A DNA stretch of 64,000 bases. Origin: Trichuris trichiura. Its lineage: Eukaryota > Nematoda > Enoplea > Trichinellida > Trichuridae. The stretch covers positions 124,001 to 188,000 of the forward strand of contig JBAJFE010000039.1 in NCBI GenBank assembly GCA_037903355.1, read 5' to 3'. Below, one piece after another: positions 12,968 to 27,300 of this stretch. Both the position numbers and the translations under genes were made by a program. The notes under the pieces were generated by a model. It ran no database searches. It was not told the origin of the DNA and worked only from the letters and a program-made list of their open reading frames with translations. Positions within the stretch are counted from its first letter, which is position 1. Each line of letters opens with the position of its first letter.

Positions 12968-15900
12968 CTAGTTTGTTGTTGTCAGCGGGATGACGTCTAT
13001 ATCCATTCCACTACCGGAAGCATCAACCACCATCACCACCTTCTTTGGCACTCCTTTCTTCCGTCTCATTTTGCGCCACTGAACCATTGAACCCGATTCA
13101 ACACTTCCTTCACAAGCGATTCCATTCATCTCCTTCTGCATACTGTTCAGTGGCATAGGCATGTATTCTCTTTGTAACTGTTCGCTTGGATCTGCGTTGT
13201 TCACGACAGTTGGTAGTAATTCATTCCCGACCGCTTTTGCTGATAATGAGACGGTTGAATACATCACTGTATTAGAATTTTCAAACGTGACGCTTGGCAC
13301 CAGTGTTGACAATTCTTCCGACTGGCTTTCATTGATAGATGAGTCATTCGTGATTCCGTTGACTAAACTTTTCGCATTTGCGGTTGCTTCAGCCTGCTTC
13401 TTGGCCCTTAGCAAATTTCGCTCCTTCACTTTGTACTCTAAAGTTGAATGAGGGACTCCGTAAAAGCTCCCTGCTTTGTGGACGCTCATCTCTCCTCTTC
13501 TAACCGATTGAACGGCCAAGGCAAGAGCATTTTTGTCGTACTTTCGATACTGACCACGTTTGCGTCTCATCTTTTTTGAATTCGGATCGTCCAGAGGGCA
13601 GAAATGGGATATGTCCGCCGAAACAAGCGTGCCATTGCTCGTCGGCATGGCCATGTATGGAATCGATTTTTGAAGCATGCCAGTCACTGGGGTAACACTC
13701 CTCGAAGTGACGCAGACATCGTTGACTGCCTAAAATATTTGCGTAAATGATTATAAGCAAAAGTTGCACACATAAGGTCTGCCACCTGAACGACGGCGTT
13801 TCTAGTGGCGCTGCGAACTGCCTCCATGCCAATGGCTCCAAGAAAAACAGAAGGCAAGGAACGATCTATGCAAGCAACGCTCATCAGATCGTGGCTCATA
13901 GCGAAGTTGTTCAATGCGGCCCGTTGATTAGCATGCAATTCAAAGGCACTGTTCAATTGTTTCGCGCACACTTGCAAAGCCAGTTCTTGGAGAGTCCTAC
14001 TGGCACCTGAGTGCTGTCCAGGCTGATTCTGCTCGTTTGGAGAGACGGCTGGCACAGCAGCTGCTTCAGACGGTTGCGACGACTCCAAACGACCTTTCTC
14101 GGAGAATTCATTATTCTTCAAGACGCCCTGCGAACTGTTAACCGTTTTGTGCCCGCCTCTAGCCATCATGCTACCGCAGGCCACCTCCAGCTTGTGTATT
14201 TTGTTTCTCAACGTAGATCTAGGAACACCGTAAATGACGGACGCCCTGCGAGTACCCAGCCGACCGCTCCGGATGTCTAACACAGCAGCTTCCAAATCTT
14301 CTTTGCTATAAGTGCGTCTGCTGCCGCCTAGGGTAGACGTACTGAAAATAACAAGTTCTAATTGAACAAAGTTCCACAGAAACTTTTGATGAGAACGTAT
14401 ATGAAATGTACTCACCGAACACGACAAAACATAAGGAGGCAAGTCTGAGGCAGAATATGTTTACTTTAAAATGCTAATCGTAACGTAGGCTTGTGACTCA
14501 GATTCAAAAGTTATTCGAATGTAGCACATGCCGAAAGAAAAATGTGGGACTTTCTTTTTCCCCACTCTATCTTTTGAAAAATGCAGGTTCCTTTCTGGCA
14601 AGCATGCTGGTCGTCTTGCCCCCTCTTTACCTGGGCTTATGCCAAAACGTAAGCCCTATGTTTAGGCTGAGGCTGAGGTAAGGACAGAACAAGAACGGCT
14701 GACAGAATTACGATATGAAGGTGGGGCTGCTACGGGAAAAATTCCAAAAGCTCTTTCACTATGCTCTGAGATGGTGTATTCTTGCTAACGTTATTTAGTA
14801 GGCCTGTAGTCACGTAACAGCATGGGCGAACATTACTCAGCGAATGGACTTCATTTTTTAGACCTTTCAGAACTGTCTATTTCCATAATGAGCGAACTAA
14901 TTGGAAAACTGTGTGACTTAGACCAACCGGAAAGCGTTCCTTCCAAACAACAATGAAATATACGCGTGCACAAATAATATCAATAATATGATTGCTGTTC
15001 AAGCTGGGCCTGTGCCTGACAAGTCTGCGCCTTCACATCTTTCGCTGACGACGGAACCAGAAGTACTCCTAAAGGTCTGACAACCTGCTGCGAACGGGGA
15101 TTAAACCGTTTTATCGATATGCCACGCCGACCCATTGTGAAGACCCGCACATTCAAACCTCCCAAGCAATATAGTTGCTTCCTGCAGCAATAACGCGTTG
15201 CGATAAGCTAAAGGTATACAGATAGACGGTTAAAGAAAAAGAAATGTTGCGAACGTGGATGTACCGTTTTTTAATATTACACTGAACAGAACGCTTCGAA
15301 ATGTTCCGTACCACTACTTGCAATGGAATGGATACAATACTCACAATACGGGCTAGCATTCGAATTTCGCGAAAAGATTTTAACACCAAGAAGTAAAATG
15401 CATCCTAACTTATTAGATGAAAAGCAACTGTTCCTCAAGCAGCAAACCCGCATTTGCTCCTTCAAGTAAGATGGATCTGTATGGGAAGGAAAAAACCTGT
15501 AACTTTGAAAGCCGTATTCTAAAAGGTAAGAAAGCCCTGTTTATTTGTTCTGCGCTGCATAAGGTGGTATGACAGTATTTTTACGAGGTTATAAAATTAT
15601 AATACCACTGTGTATCTCTCACGAAGTTCATTATGGGTTCAGTATGCTGAACATCTTGAAATACTCAGAAGAAAATGCAGCTTACTAAGCAAAAGCTGAG
15701 AACACTGACCATTCAGCTGTTCAATAAACGTGAATAGAACAGAACACCTCGCGGTTGATAAAATTCCTTGAAAAACGCTTTTCTTATTTCCTTCGTAGCA
15801 GAGGAACTTGTTGAACCTGTTTTAGGATGAAAAGCATGAGTTACAAGATTTTCGACACAGATGGGACTTAGTTTTAGGTTACCTATAACGAAAGCCTACA

Positions 15901-18900
15901 TTTCTGCCAGAATTCCTCAACACTTCAGCAGATGGTACAAGTAATTCTTCTTCTGTAAGCGAACTTCTCAATCTTTTGCTCGACAGCGCCCCAATACATC
16001 CATGCCGCTGATTTCCTCAGTGTGGTCTCTCGCCTAGAGGAGAGTCCCTTAACATGCTATATCTTCCAACTTCTGCCTGATGCTTACTGCTGTACAGAAA
16101 CGACTGGTAGCGTGCACGATGTGCAAGGTGTTCTTTTTCTAGGTTATCGAACATTCTCTGAGGAAGAAAATGTAATGTTGCTGCACAGTCGCTTTTGTAT
16201 ATTACCGTGGTTACAATTTTTTTCCTTCAGAGAGCTACGCCCTGTTATCAATAAAATATCATTGCACGTTTATGGTGCCAACTGATTTCTAACAACTAAG
16301 GCGTGTAAATGACTTTGTGAGCTCCACGAAAAAACATACTCCATACTATGAGGAGTATAAACGCTATCTTGTTAGGATGAGACAAGTATTGTCACATCTG
16401 GGGTAGTATGGCAGGAGACATAACTATGATCGCTGAAAACGGGACAAGGTGGGTCTCGAAAGCTCCGAACGTATAACACTGTTCTGATTTTTCCTTAATA
16501 AATGCTCATCTATCCGTTGCTGGGGCATTTGGTTTGGATATTTCAGCAACTAAGAATCCGCAAGAAAAAACCGTACGAAAGCTCTACCATGGAACTGTCG
16601 CTTTCCGCTATTATTCTTGAAGCTTCAGTAGTGAACAAAGAAGATACAGGCAAGGAAAGTAAAACGTATACAGGCTAATCACTGTTTGCACCATGTAACT
16701 TCAAGTATGATAATACTATTAATTATAGAATACGGGTGACATATTGATGCGTACGAGTATGATTAGCATAAAATACATGGGACTATGACAAGTAACGAAA
16801 GCTTGCCACTCCTATGACGAACGCGTTCCTTCTAATCATAAAGTTTTAAAGTAGAGGGCAACGAGTTAACTTAGCAAGTAATTAGCATAAGACTTACGCA
16901 CTAAAGAAGGGAACAGATGTCATGCAAGTTGTTGTAACGTACTGACTTCTCTAATATAAACTCTAACCTTTCGCGCTTCTATAAACCATTATGAAATTTT
17001 ATACGCCCTAAGAAACAGCTTCGTTTTCACTGAAATGCACTTTTTGAGAAAAAAGATCCCATCTCACAGTGTGATAAGACCAATAAACGAGTCTGGATGA
17101 TTAATTATGAAAAAGATGCATAAGCAGACCAATGCGCAAACTATCTCAGGCACAAATTGAAGAAAACTTGGAACGGTAATTTGCAAGAATCTGCTATTCT
17201 CAACTTAAGCGATTATGCATGACCGAAACAACTAAGCGACGTAAGAGAATAGCCATCACGCAGAGAAGCATGTCCATCACGTAGCCGCAGCAAACGAATA
17301 TCGATCACTTGCAAAAAAGTAAAACATGCCGTGCGCCGCGACTGTTAATTACCTGTATTCGAAAATGACGAGAATTTAGTGGTGCCATAAATATGTGCTT
17401 AGCTAAACTAAATAGCACGTACCAACAAGACTTAGGCTGGTCAAGCACCTGCCCACATCATCAACTGCTTCGTCCACGCAGTTTAACATGCTGCAGCTAA
17501 TATAATTCAACGAGGGGGATCCCTTTCTACCTTCTAATGCAACTAAGATTAATAATTATTTTACAAGGCTTCAAAAAACTCGCACTAACCATTTCTGGCT
17601 CAAAAATACTGCAAATAGAGCAGGAAAATGTCCATAAAGACGTCAAAGAGGAGTTTAAAAACGACCCTGCAACTGAGTAATTTCCTCTTCATAGATAGAA
17701 AGCATAATTAGCTCGTATCATACGAAGAAGGCCAGGAATTTGACAATTCAGGACAGTCGAACGCCATGGCAGGTAAACTTGCAAAATTGCTAACTGCCGA
17801 CGCTTCAACTTCAATCAAACCTTTGATCAATACTTTTTAAAAAAAGCACTCTCTTGGAAGATTTCGAGCAGGCTTGAATTCATTTCCAGTGGGTTGAATT
17901 TGATTACTTGGCCATCCTCGCTCAAAGGAAAGAAGAACGAGCAACGCTGAGTCGGAAGCTCAGCTCGAATTTGCGAGTCTGTAATGATCATTAGTACAAA
18001 ACCTTCGCGCTCTTCGCTCTTGGACGTAACATTTGCAAATATGCAAATTTATGGAACATAATTTAAACGGAAGCGTCCGAAAAGTTTTACAACGAAGTAA
18101 AAGCGTGACCTTCACGCAGCCGATTTGTTACAAAAATGATTCAGGGGCACACAAACAGAAGAAGAACGACAAAGCCTAAAGCTGTTCGTGCTAGCATAGT
18201 CCTGTTCGCAATAATTGTTTACCTAACACCAATAACGCTGTGATAGAAAATTGTTTTTGTCAATAAACAGAAATTGAGATAGAGCTTTCAGGATCAGTCT
18301 ACTCCTGCCATCAATGCAAGCTGTTGAAGTGTAAGAAAGACTAAGGTGAAATAGTGAGATCTTAGCATCAATGGAGCTGAAATAAATAAGTTTGGGTTGA
18401 AGCTAGGCTCCAGGTAATTTTATTCATTGATTTTCCCAAATCCAGTTATGCTACAGCTAGCTTTTGAATTTCATTTATCCATACTTTACTTATTTTGTTT
18501 TTTCTTAAAATATGTATGTCCTGTTTGGAATACAATAAAGTTTTAATGTCCGTAGCTTTCAGGCTACGGACATTAAAACTTTATTGCACTCCGGACGAAA
18601 CACACATTCCGTAAGAAGAAACAAATTAATCATAAAAACCTACAGTCCCGTACTAAAAAGCCATATTTTCAATACTTATGTTCACAGCTGACATCATGAA
18701 CTCCTCCGTTACAAAACTAACATTATTCTAGCTGAGAAAAGCGCAAAGTGCTATAATACAGCTCTGTATTTTCCCTACAAACGGTTACCTTTGTTAGTAC
18801 ATGGAAACTGTTCAATTATTAAAAAATAGCTATTGCTAATTGCAACAAGCTTACCGATTAAGCAAACTTATCGTTACGAAACTGTGAATGCTTTGAACTG

Positions 18901-21307
18901 ACTTTGGCTTTAGCGGTTTGTTAGTTCAAACCAAAAGATTGATATTCAACGGCCAACTCTGGGAAAGATAAAACTTATTCCGTATTTCGTCCCTTCAGAT
19001 AACAAGCAATCGTAGGTGCTCTTTTCGAGCACTGATGAAAGCCTATGGACAAGCTATGAGTAAACTGAGAAAAAACCAATATTCGTTTCTATGCGATACC
19101 ACGCTAAAAAAAATAAAACATACCTAATGCGACAACAAGGTTACCCTGCCTTTTTATGGAAAAACAAGGCGATGATTAGAAAGCAAAGTCTTTTGCATAT
19201 TGACGTGAGCACAGTTTTTGATGAGAAGTAGAACAGGGTTTTGAACAAATTCGCAATAACCAGTGTAGCATCTATTCTAGACTATGGGGATTAATATCGA
19301 GTTTACTTTTTTTTATTTCTGCTATGATTAAGGTGACGAATATGATAAATTGACAGCTGCGGTTAAATGACATTTTGAAAAAATTTGTTTCGTTATTTCC
19401 TACGAAGATGAGCCTCAGTTATGCTCACTTGCACTCAGCGGAAATCGTGGGAACAGTCAAACATTCGTACTTATCGCAGGCAGCTCTATTTGGGGCAGTG
19501 TTATGTGGATAGTGATTTCCTTAAATGTTTTGTCCTAAGACAAAGCTTTCAATGAGCTCTGCTTTTGTCACTTGCATTTTGGTCTCAGTCATTTTAAACC
19601 GCCAGCTACTATTCAATTTTACTAACTTATTCGCTACGCTTACATCGAATGGTGATTCAATAGACCTGCAAGCTCTGGCCCCCCTCAACAGCTACCGCGG
19701 TTTGGTTGATGTACAGACAGATTGCATTTTAACAACAAATTGAATGCCTTTTGCCTTTATTGGTAGGCCCTATTTAATGGCTTTGGGCATCGGAATGCCA
19801 TATGCAAATTTAACAGCAGAGAGCAGCAGTCAGCGACAAATTAGTCGCATTGCTTTCGCTTTCAAAGATCAACAGAGACGAAGAGGCTTAAGCTGGGACT
19901 GGGTGGTCGTCGAAAATTGTACTTTAACGCAGAGAAACGCGGAATGCAAAAGGTAGGGCGTTGCCGTATGAAGCGGCCGCAAATTGCTGATGCGGCGGCC
20001 ATCGCATTAAATGCCTAATTAAAACATCACTTGACCGCAGTTGGACATGCAAGGTGCGGGCACAGCGAAACCAGTGCCTTTCGCAGACTTCTGCGCACCC
20101 GCAAAGCGGTCATACTTCAAAGGGCACGAAAGCGCCGGCTGCCACTGTTTAAGTTCCTCCTCTTGACAAGGTGCGCGCAACAGCGGAGACATTCTACTTC
20201 AGATTTAAAATGTTTGCTTACAAGCCGCGGCAGGCGACTGTCGATAATACCCGACGGGAATAGGCAAGCAAATAATGAATTTTTCTCGTAAAGCAGTACC
20301 CCTGACCTTTGATATACAAAACTGATATGCCGCCTACCTGACCATCTTCTGAGGCTGTTCCTCTTCCATTACCTCTCGGCACCTAGGCGCTGCCTTTCGC
20401 TTCAAAGACAAATCCAACGGTTGGTCATTGGCAGTTTCCGGATTAAGCGCAGCGTAGAATGCGCGTTCACTGGGCGTTGACAATGAAAAGCCATCCATAA
20501 GGCTAATCCCGGATCCCGCCAACGGATGCTGTACAGAGGCCAGCGCAGCGCTGTTCTGCGCTATCTGATCGGTCACGAACAAAGGCAGCATAGGCCATAT
20601 TGGGTAAGATGCTATGCCATTCTGCCATTGGTTACCCACGCTGCTCATACCATCCTGAGGCAGAAGTGGTAAGGAACTGCCTGTTTTTTCCGACTGCTCC
20701 TCAGGCATGATCGGCTTGGTTGGGGAGTGGTCAAACGAGCTATTTGGAGATGGCAAATCAGCCTGCAAACAAAAACAAACGTTTCAAAAGCGGCGGCCAT
20801 CTTACAGGAACAACCTGATCCATGAAGTCCTGCCTTTCTTGGCAAAAGTAACAGGTTTCGTGGGGGTCCCAATCAGTGGGTGACGATGGCTCTTCTGAAA
20901 CTAAAACAACATGGCCAAGTGGAGATGCGGTAGTAGCAGAAAAAATGGCAATCGCGAGAGCTGGTCAACTCATTATGTTACTTGGTTACTAAGAGGTGGG
21001 CGTTGACACAATTCATCGTCACCTTCGCAACAGGCCATCAGGACCCCGCCCACTGTTAGCTGTTGAACGCTCTTCCTGGACGCAAGCCGGGCTCTTGATG
21101 CTATCAGCCAACGATCTCCGGCTAGGGACTGCGACAGGAAGCAAAAAGTGGGCCCACATTTTATTTTGACTAGAACGATAAACGCGGTGCGCCTATTCTT
21201 ACCTTGCAGCGGCGTTTCAAAGCAGCGAAGCGAGCTTGGAACTGTCAGTACGCTGGATTGCTGCCACGTCGAATGTTCAAAGAGACGCTGGCAGACTTGC
21301 TCAACAC
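12968..21307 (-). CDS. E93: E93/Mblk-1/LCOR-type transcription factor with two Psq-type HTH domains
   Basis: Nuclear DNA-binding regulator of the E93 (insect), MBR-1 (C. elegans) and LCOR (vertebrate) family. Exons that join in phase: 21203-21307, 21054-21128 (donor chosen by phase), 20806-20894, 20338-20762, 13786-14341 and 12968-13729. Visible elements in order: TDWDPHETCYFCQERQDF, resembling the Cys-x2-Cys segment near the LCOR/LCORL N-terminus; a CtBP-type motif QPLDLSLKRK at about 20400; Psq HTH 1 with RRTYSKEDLEAAV and GTRRASVIYGVPRSTLRNK; Psq HTH 2 with RKRGQYRKYDK and SVHKAGSFYGVPHSTLEYK. The protein ends at the stop at 12968. A 56-bp intron (13730-13785) separates the HTH exons, while a 6-kb intron (14342-20337) follows the CtBP-motif exon. 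The N-terminal start is not found; one or more upstream exons lie beyond 21307. Confidence 0.9.
14342..20337 (-). other. Large intron of the E93-like gene
   Basis: Bounded by the donor after 20338 and the acceptor before 14341, with phase 2 matching on both sides. It contains the perfect hairpin at 18533-18586 and AT-rich unique-looking DNA. Open frames inside it (for example 16022-16285 + and 19525-19956 +) carry no motif I recognise. Introns holding regulatory DNA are common in developmental regulators, but I see no specific element beyond the hairpin. Confidence 0.6.
18533..18672 (+). repeat. Perfect 24-bp-arm hairpin plus family end segment
   Basis: Arms at 18533-18556 and 18563-18586 are exact reverse complements around a 6-base TTTCAG loop; each contains AATGTCCGTAGC or its complement. 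About 45 bp later comes the end segment with AGTCCCGTACTAAAAAGCC at about 18645, shared with copies near 29550, 31120 and 38140. A perfect arm implies either recent insertion or ongoing arm homogenisation. Confidence 0.75.
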
Positions 21308-24300
21308 CTGAAAATAAGCTGTCGTCGGCTGAAGGCCCAAAACGAATAATTATAAAAGAGCACGGGCGTACGGTATGAGAAAGCACTCGTCAATGATTGG
21401 TCAGAGTAGTTTGCCCACAAAAGCAAGACGGGACCGCAGACCTACCTCCACGATGGAGATGAACGTTAGCGTACACTGCTTACAATAACCGAGCAACGTC
21501 TTTCTAACGCCGGTCGCAACTGAGCTAGTCGAATGGCAGCTTACTCACGTCGCGTCGAGCGTCCCTGACCTGCAGAGCTTATCTCTGTCTCCCCTGCTTT
21601 GAAAGAGTAGATGGGACAAAGGCACTCGCGTTTTTGCGCAGCAGACTGGTGGACGCCATCGCCTTCGCTGGGTGCAACCTACTTGAGACCACAAAAATGG
21701 CACTTTTTTCGCGTCCTCCAGCCGGATAAGCACGGCGACGTAGGTGAAGCAAAAACGTCTACCAGGCAAAAGAATTCGGAACAAAACTGCCCGTATCCGT
21801 CTGAGTCCGCTGCTTAGACAAACACTTCCAGCCTACTGTCAAAACGAGACGCGAGAAACGTTGTCTGATGGCACCGTCTACCACTTAGCATTTGTCCGCA
21901 GGGCCAAAGGTCATTCTAGCTTGCCCCTACAAAGAGCGGGTGGTACTGAAGAACAGAAATTTTCTCAGCAACGTTGCCAAATGAATAGAACAAAAACATG
22001 GATGAACTAGAGCGGGAGGAGAGGGAGAGATGGTACAACTAAGCCTGTCAAATTCACGAACTTATTAGAATCATCATCAGCAGGCTAATGATGGACTCGA
22101 TCGGTGAGATTGTCAGAGTTTGTAAGGGCAGAAATCTCTCAAAAGTGACAAACTTTTGGATTCGTAGCCTTATGAAGGGTCAGCAGGGAAATTAACCTAT
22201 TGCTAAGATTTGCCGTTACACTCCCGCAACAGTGAAGAGGTTGGGCTTTAATTGCTCTTAGGCTGATATCTCCCAGGGCGTCCTGGAGGCGTTCTGCTGA
22301 AGCTTGGCTGACAACTCAACTCTACCGAAATGAGATACCGCGGAGTGGTCGATTGTAGGCGGAAGAATAGGCTTCACGCTGATGTATTGTCTGCGGTCGC
22401 CAGGCGAAAGACAGCAACACTTCTTCGGTGGTCATTAACGGAACAAATTCGGACAAACATGTTCGATGTTCAGTGATTGCCAGGAGAGTTCACACCTGAG
22501 GGCCCGTTCATGCTTCCACGGTTTCGCCTCATCTTTAACAGCCAAATTTTTTACTACTGCCTTTAGGTATTGATCTACCAGTGGAAATGAGCGCCAGAGT
22601 TGCTCCTTTTTGGAAAGATCTTTTTGGCCATAGTTTAGTTCGCCAAGGGGATCAGCACGCACCATTTGACTGGGCAACGTAGCCGGGCAACCGGCGCCAC
22701 CGAGATTTCAGCGCCGTGACGACGTGAGGTCTGCGGTACTGTTGTCGCGACATGTTTCCAATTTAGTCAAGCGCGCGCCTGAAAAGACCCAGAGCTGCCC
22801 GCGGTCATGTAATGAAAGCAAAAGACTGCCGTTCATTATTTATCTCAGTTGCTCATTAAAATACCTATCGCTGATTCGATGGATCGCCGTGGGTTAAGCG
22901 CCGACTACGACGACAACGAGTTGGTTGGTACCAAAGATGAATCCAGGTGAAAAGAAAATCAATATAGCCAGACTCTTCGTCTCAACTTGGCGTTTCGGCA
23001 AAGTGAACAAAATTTCACCCGGCCCTTATTCGGTCCCGTCGTCAGCAACTTAAACGCGCACAACTGAACAGCGAAGGACTGAAGGGAATTTCTTTGTGCA
23101 CAAGGTTGGGAAGAATACAAAAAAATGAAATTCTCACCCAGCAGGACGAGAAGGCTCTTGTTCCAACGCTGCAACTGGCGACAACGGTTCCTTCTCTCCA
23201 CCAGGCATTGTTGCTGTTTACATGAGCTGTTGTTGTTCATGCTCATCAAGAAGAGAAGGGTATAAACGATCACCTTTCGCCGAAACTGAACCGAGCGCGC
23301 CGCCAAGGCACAAACTAAACGAAGACCCAGGCGACGAGTGGCGTCGGTAATTGGCAGTAAGCTATTCACGGAACGCTAGAGCGCAGTCAGTGGTGGCTTA
23401 GCCTTCTCTTTTGCTTCTACCTGCCACCCGACGCAGTCCTCTCAACACAATCTTTGGTATCGGTTATAAAGAAGAGAAAGTTGTCAGCATCCATTGAAAA
23501 TGTTGGTCAGTTTCGCATGCAGATTTAAATGGACGTAGCTGTCACCTTTCCAGCGGACAGCTTACCTGCTGCTGGCAACCGCCACCTGACAAGTTGAACG
23601 TTTAAAGGCTGTCAGCACCATAGTCGTGTCGCCACGCACCGGACGACCTCAACAAATCAATAGGATGATGAGAGTGCCGTCTACTTTGCCATCATCGGTT
23701 CACCTGCGAGTTTCTGTATTAACCGTGTAATTAATCGTCTACTGGCGCCAAGAGCCCCTTGACAAGCGGATGGCATTTCGAGCACGGACGAATGCATTTT
23801 TTCCGCTGACAGCCTTCGAAACGTCCACCGCCATTGTCGGAGCCGACGAGACGCAAAGCGAGCAACCTTACAGGACAAATGCTGCGATTAATATCATATT
23901 TCAAGGATCAACAGCGCTAGTGATGTCAGGAAATTTCAGACATGTAATCCCGTTCGGCTGCCGCTCGGAAGCGGGTGCGAAAGGTGCGCAGTCAGAATGG
24001 CCCATTTGTTTTTCGGCAGCTCGACCCAGCCGGCTCACCAATGGAGAGACTGTATACTACGGTAGGATCCCGCCCTGACCTTAGCAATGGATGATGGTTT
24101 GCATCGATTGCCGGCGACTACTAATCATCGTCCCGGAAAACCGATTGCCGTCGACACCGCCAGGTTGAACGGAGCTAATTGCTGATCTTTTTGGAGCCAA
24201 CAGAGGCTGAATAATGCGCAAAGTCCGCGGGCTAATGTAGGCACCCTTTTAAGCGTTCAGAGAAAAGACCGTGCCGTCGTTCACCGTTTTAGCAGTAGCA

Positions 24301-27300
24301 ATTCGAGACGCAGCTGACTCGTTTAACGGCGCTTGCCGTTGACGCAACTGAGCCGGAAACCGACCAGGCACCCAAGGGCACCTCAACCAAAGTGGGCTCA
24401 ATTCAATTTGCGTGAGCAGCAAAGCTACCTTGGCGACCAATGTGCCGCGGGGCAGCGGCCCGAAATTGCTCCGCTTTAATTAACGTCGCTTCCTGCGGTC
24501 GCCCCCCGTCAGAGGCTCTGCGACAACGTTTCCATGCCAGCGCGCGTCCAACTTGACAAACTTCCATTTTAACTTGTTCTCCCTTTCGTCGATAGCCATC
24601 CTTCAAGCATAACCAAATTGCAAACAAGCCGATGAAATATAGGATGCTGAACTGATCAACGTAACAAACGTACCTTGAGTTTGTAAACAAGCTTATGTTA
24701 ACTTGGACCACTTCGCGCAGACTTCGCCATCTACTTTGCCGAAGGAATTAAGCTCTTTTCAAACGCTACTGCTGGATTGCTAAACGCCTTAAGAAATGCC
24801 AAACTCCTGAAACTTGTAGCTCAGGGAGGCCACCTTCTGTGAGACTAATAAATGCATCATTTGCAGAAAGGCTACCACTGCATTTGTCAATGTTCACAGA
24901 TTTAAATTACCGCCTCTTAAATTCCGTATTGTTGGTTTGCCGTTCGTTCGTGGTCCATGGATAGCTGTAACGCAGAGAAAACAAACGTCAACAAAGGTCA
25001 TTTTTGGAAATTTTTAGAATATTTGTCCTTACCCCTAAGACAAAGTTTCCAAGAGAAAAAAACAGCATGCATCCCCTTCTGCCCGAATTTGGGGAATAAA
25101 ACGGGCTGGAACGAGATTTGGTTTCAGCAAAACTTATCACATTTGCCTTCGTCCGGTGAAGACGATTCGCTTATGTATATCCCGACGACGTTAAGAGCTC
25201 TGGATTTGATGCACTAGCTTCATAGGCCTTGCTAAAATTTCACGCGTTTAAAGAAAGAAATCTTTAGCAGACATTACACATTTTGCCTCTCAATTGTAGA
25301 CCTAAATGACCCCTTGAAGAAAGGGGGAAAATATTCTGAGCATTAATTCCGTTGCTGCAACACTCTTTCGAATGAAATCCACCAACGTTCGAACCACCAA
25401 AAGGGATAGAGCAGTTTGGAATGTCTGAAAATAACATTTGTGACTCCACGTGTATACAACCCATAGTGTTTCCGTAGATTTCTATTGGTAATTTGTGTCG
25501 ACATAATTCTTGGTTTTATTTCTGCAGACAAAAGAAGGGCAATAAAAAACGAGAAAAAGAAACAATAGATTCGAAGTGTCTGTGACAACAATTCCTTTCA
25601 TACCATTTCTTGCTAATCCAACTTTAGCGTCTTCCTAAAAACTGAAAAGTCTTTAGAAGGCGTTGAAGACGGAGCGTGGCTTGTCCTGAAAGCTAGTTCC
25701 TTCACTAAAAGCTTTAACATCCAGTCAATGGATTATTCTCGCATAAAGAAATGACGACTTTTTCCATTTGCTAAACTTGCACTAAACTTTCCCCCTACAA
25801 AGAAGCGGGCTGACTTTTTAAGGGGAGAGCTAGTTAGTATCGATGAAACTACATTATCTCGTTCCGGCCATTCGGTTTGGGTTTTAATATTTCAAACCTG
25901 CACGAAGCAACTAAATGACTTGAGGTCACGTGCTTTCCTAACAAAAGAAACATAAGTGCTAAACTCAACTTGTATCCGAAATACATAACATTTATTTTTG
26001 CCGAGTGTTTAGCCCAGCGATTCTCAAACTGTTAAAAGATTGAGGAGTCCCAGAAGAGCCGCCGTGTTAAGACATGTTCTTCTACTTGAAGATTCTGATC
26101 CATGTGAATACATCAGAGGAAGGGATGCCAGCAGGTTGAATGTCAGCCTTTAGTCGAATGTAATTTATCTGAGGAGCTAATTCAATGGGCAGGTCATCAT
26201 TCAACGATAAGCCTGGCTAGCACACGTGGATAACAAGACATTTTCATTTTCGTAATGCGTCGAAAACTAGAAAAGATTAATGAAATACACTTTATTGAGC
26301 TATATCCAGACAGACAACGAAGCTTTAACAGAAATCTTCAGCTTAACACTCTGTCACAAACACATCAAATCGAATTGAGCAGATACAAGATATCGGGATG
26401 AATGCGACTGAAATTATTGCATAAGCTGTTGGTAGCAAAATTCGTAATTATAAGCAAACGTGACGATTTTCTGCTAATGCAAAATGCAATTTTTCAGATG
26501 TGCGAAGCACTTTAATTAAGCCTAAAAGTTGCTCACCTTTCAGTGGAGTTACGTACGATAATTTCATAGTAATAAAGCAAAGTGCGCTCCGAAAGGTCTG
26601 CAGACGAAAAAAACATTTTTCGAAAACTGAATCAGTTTGCGTTCCTTAAAAAGGGTTCATAAACTCTATAGTAAGTTGAAAATGTTCCAAATCAAGGATG
26701 CGTTTAATACATTAACTCTACCGAGTACTCTAAATTAGGTTGATATAACCTGGATTTGCCTAGAAGATAGAGCACGGTTAAAATAATCTACCACAAAAAA
26801 TATCTTACAACATGGCGTTGGATAGTTCATATAATATTGAGTTCTGTGCTGAAGGTGTGAACCAGAATGCTTGCATTCAGTACTAATACAATCCAGAACA
26901 AAAAGAATGTTGGACCTGATAGATATTTAAATTATAGAACCAAAACCCCATTTCTAAGTAACTGGGAACCAACATTAACAAGGTAAGTGAGGGAAAAGAC
27001 AAAAACCGAAAAGCTGTTTTTTATTGAATGCAAACAGCTCATACTTTTTTGGACAAGAGCTTTTGTAGCGAGTAAGCATGTTTTCATGATGGTGACTTTT
27101 TATGGATACTTCCGTCAGCGCATGCTTCAGTAACAAGTTGCAAAGTGATTGGAGTTTCAAAAATAACATCACTATTTTATTACCTTTGTGGATAGACATG
27201 TTAACGATGTTGAAATGAATTTAGAAAGGTAAAGTAATTTTTCCTAGCAAAGGTAAGCGACAAAACTTATTTATTTAATTATAGCAACACGCGTATTGAA

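Noticed and set aside
22880..22947. Plus-strand ATG with MDRRGLSADYDDNELVGTK ending at a CAG/GTGAAA donor
   Set aside because: Single short frame, no phase-matching downstream exon found and no homology recognised.
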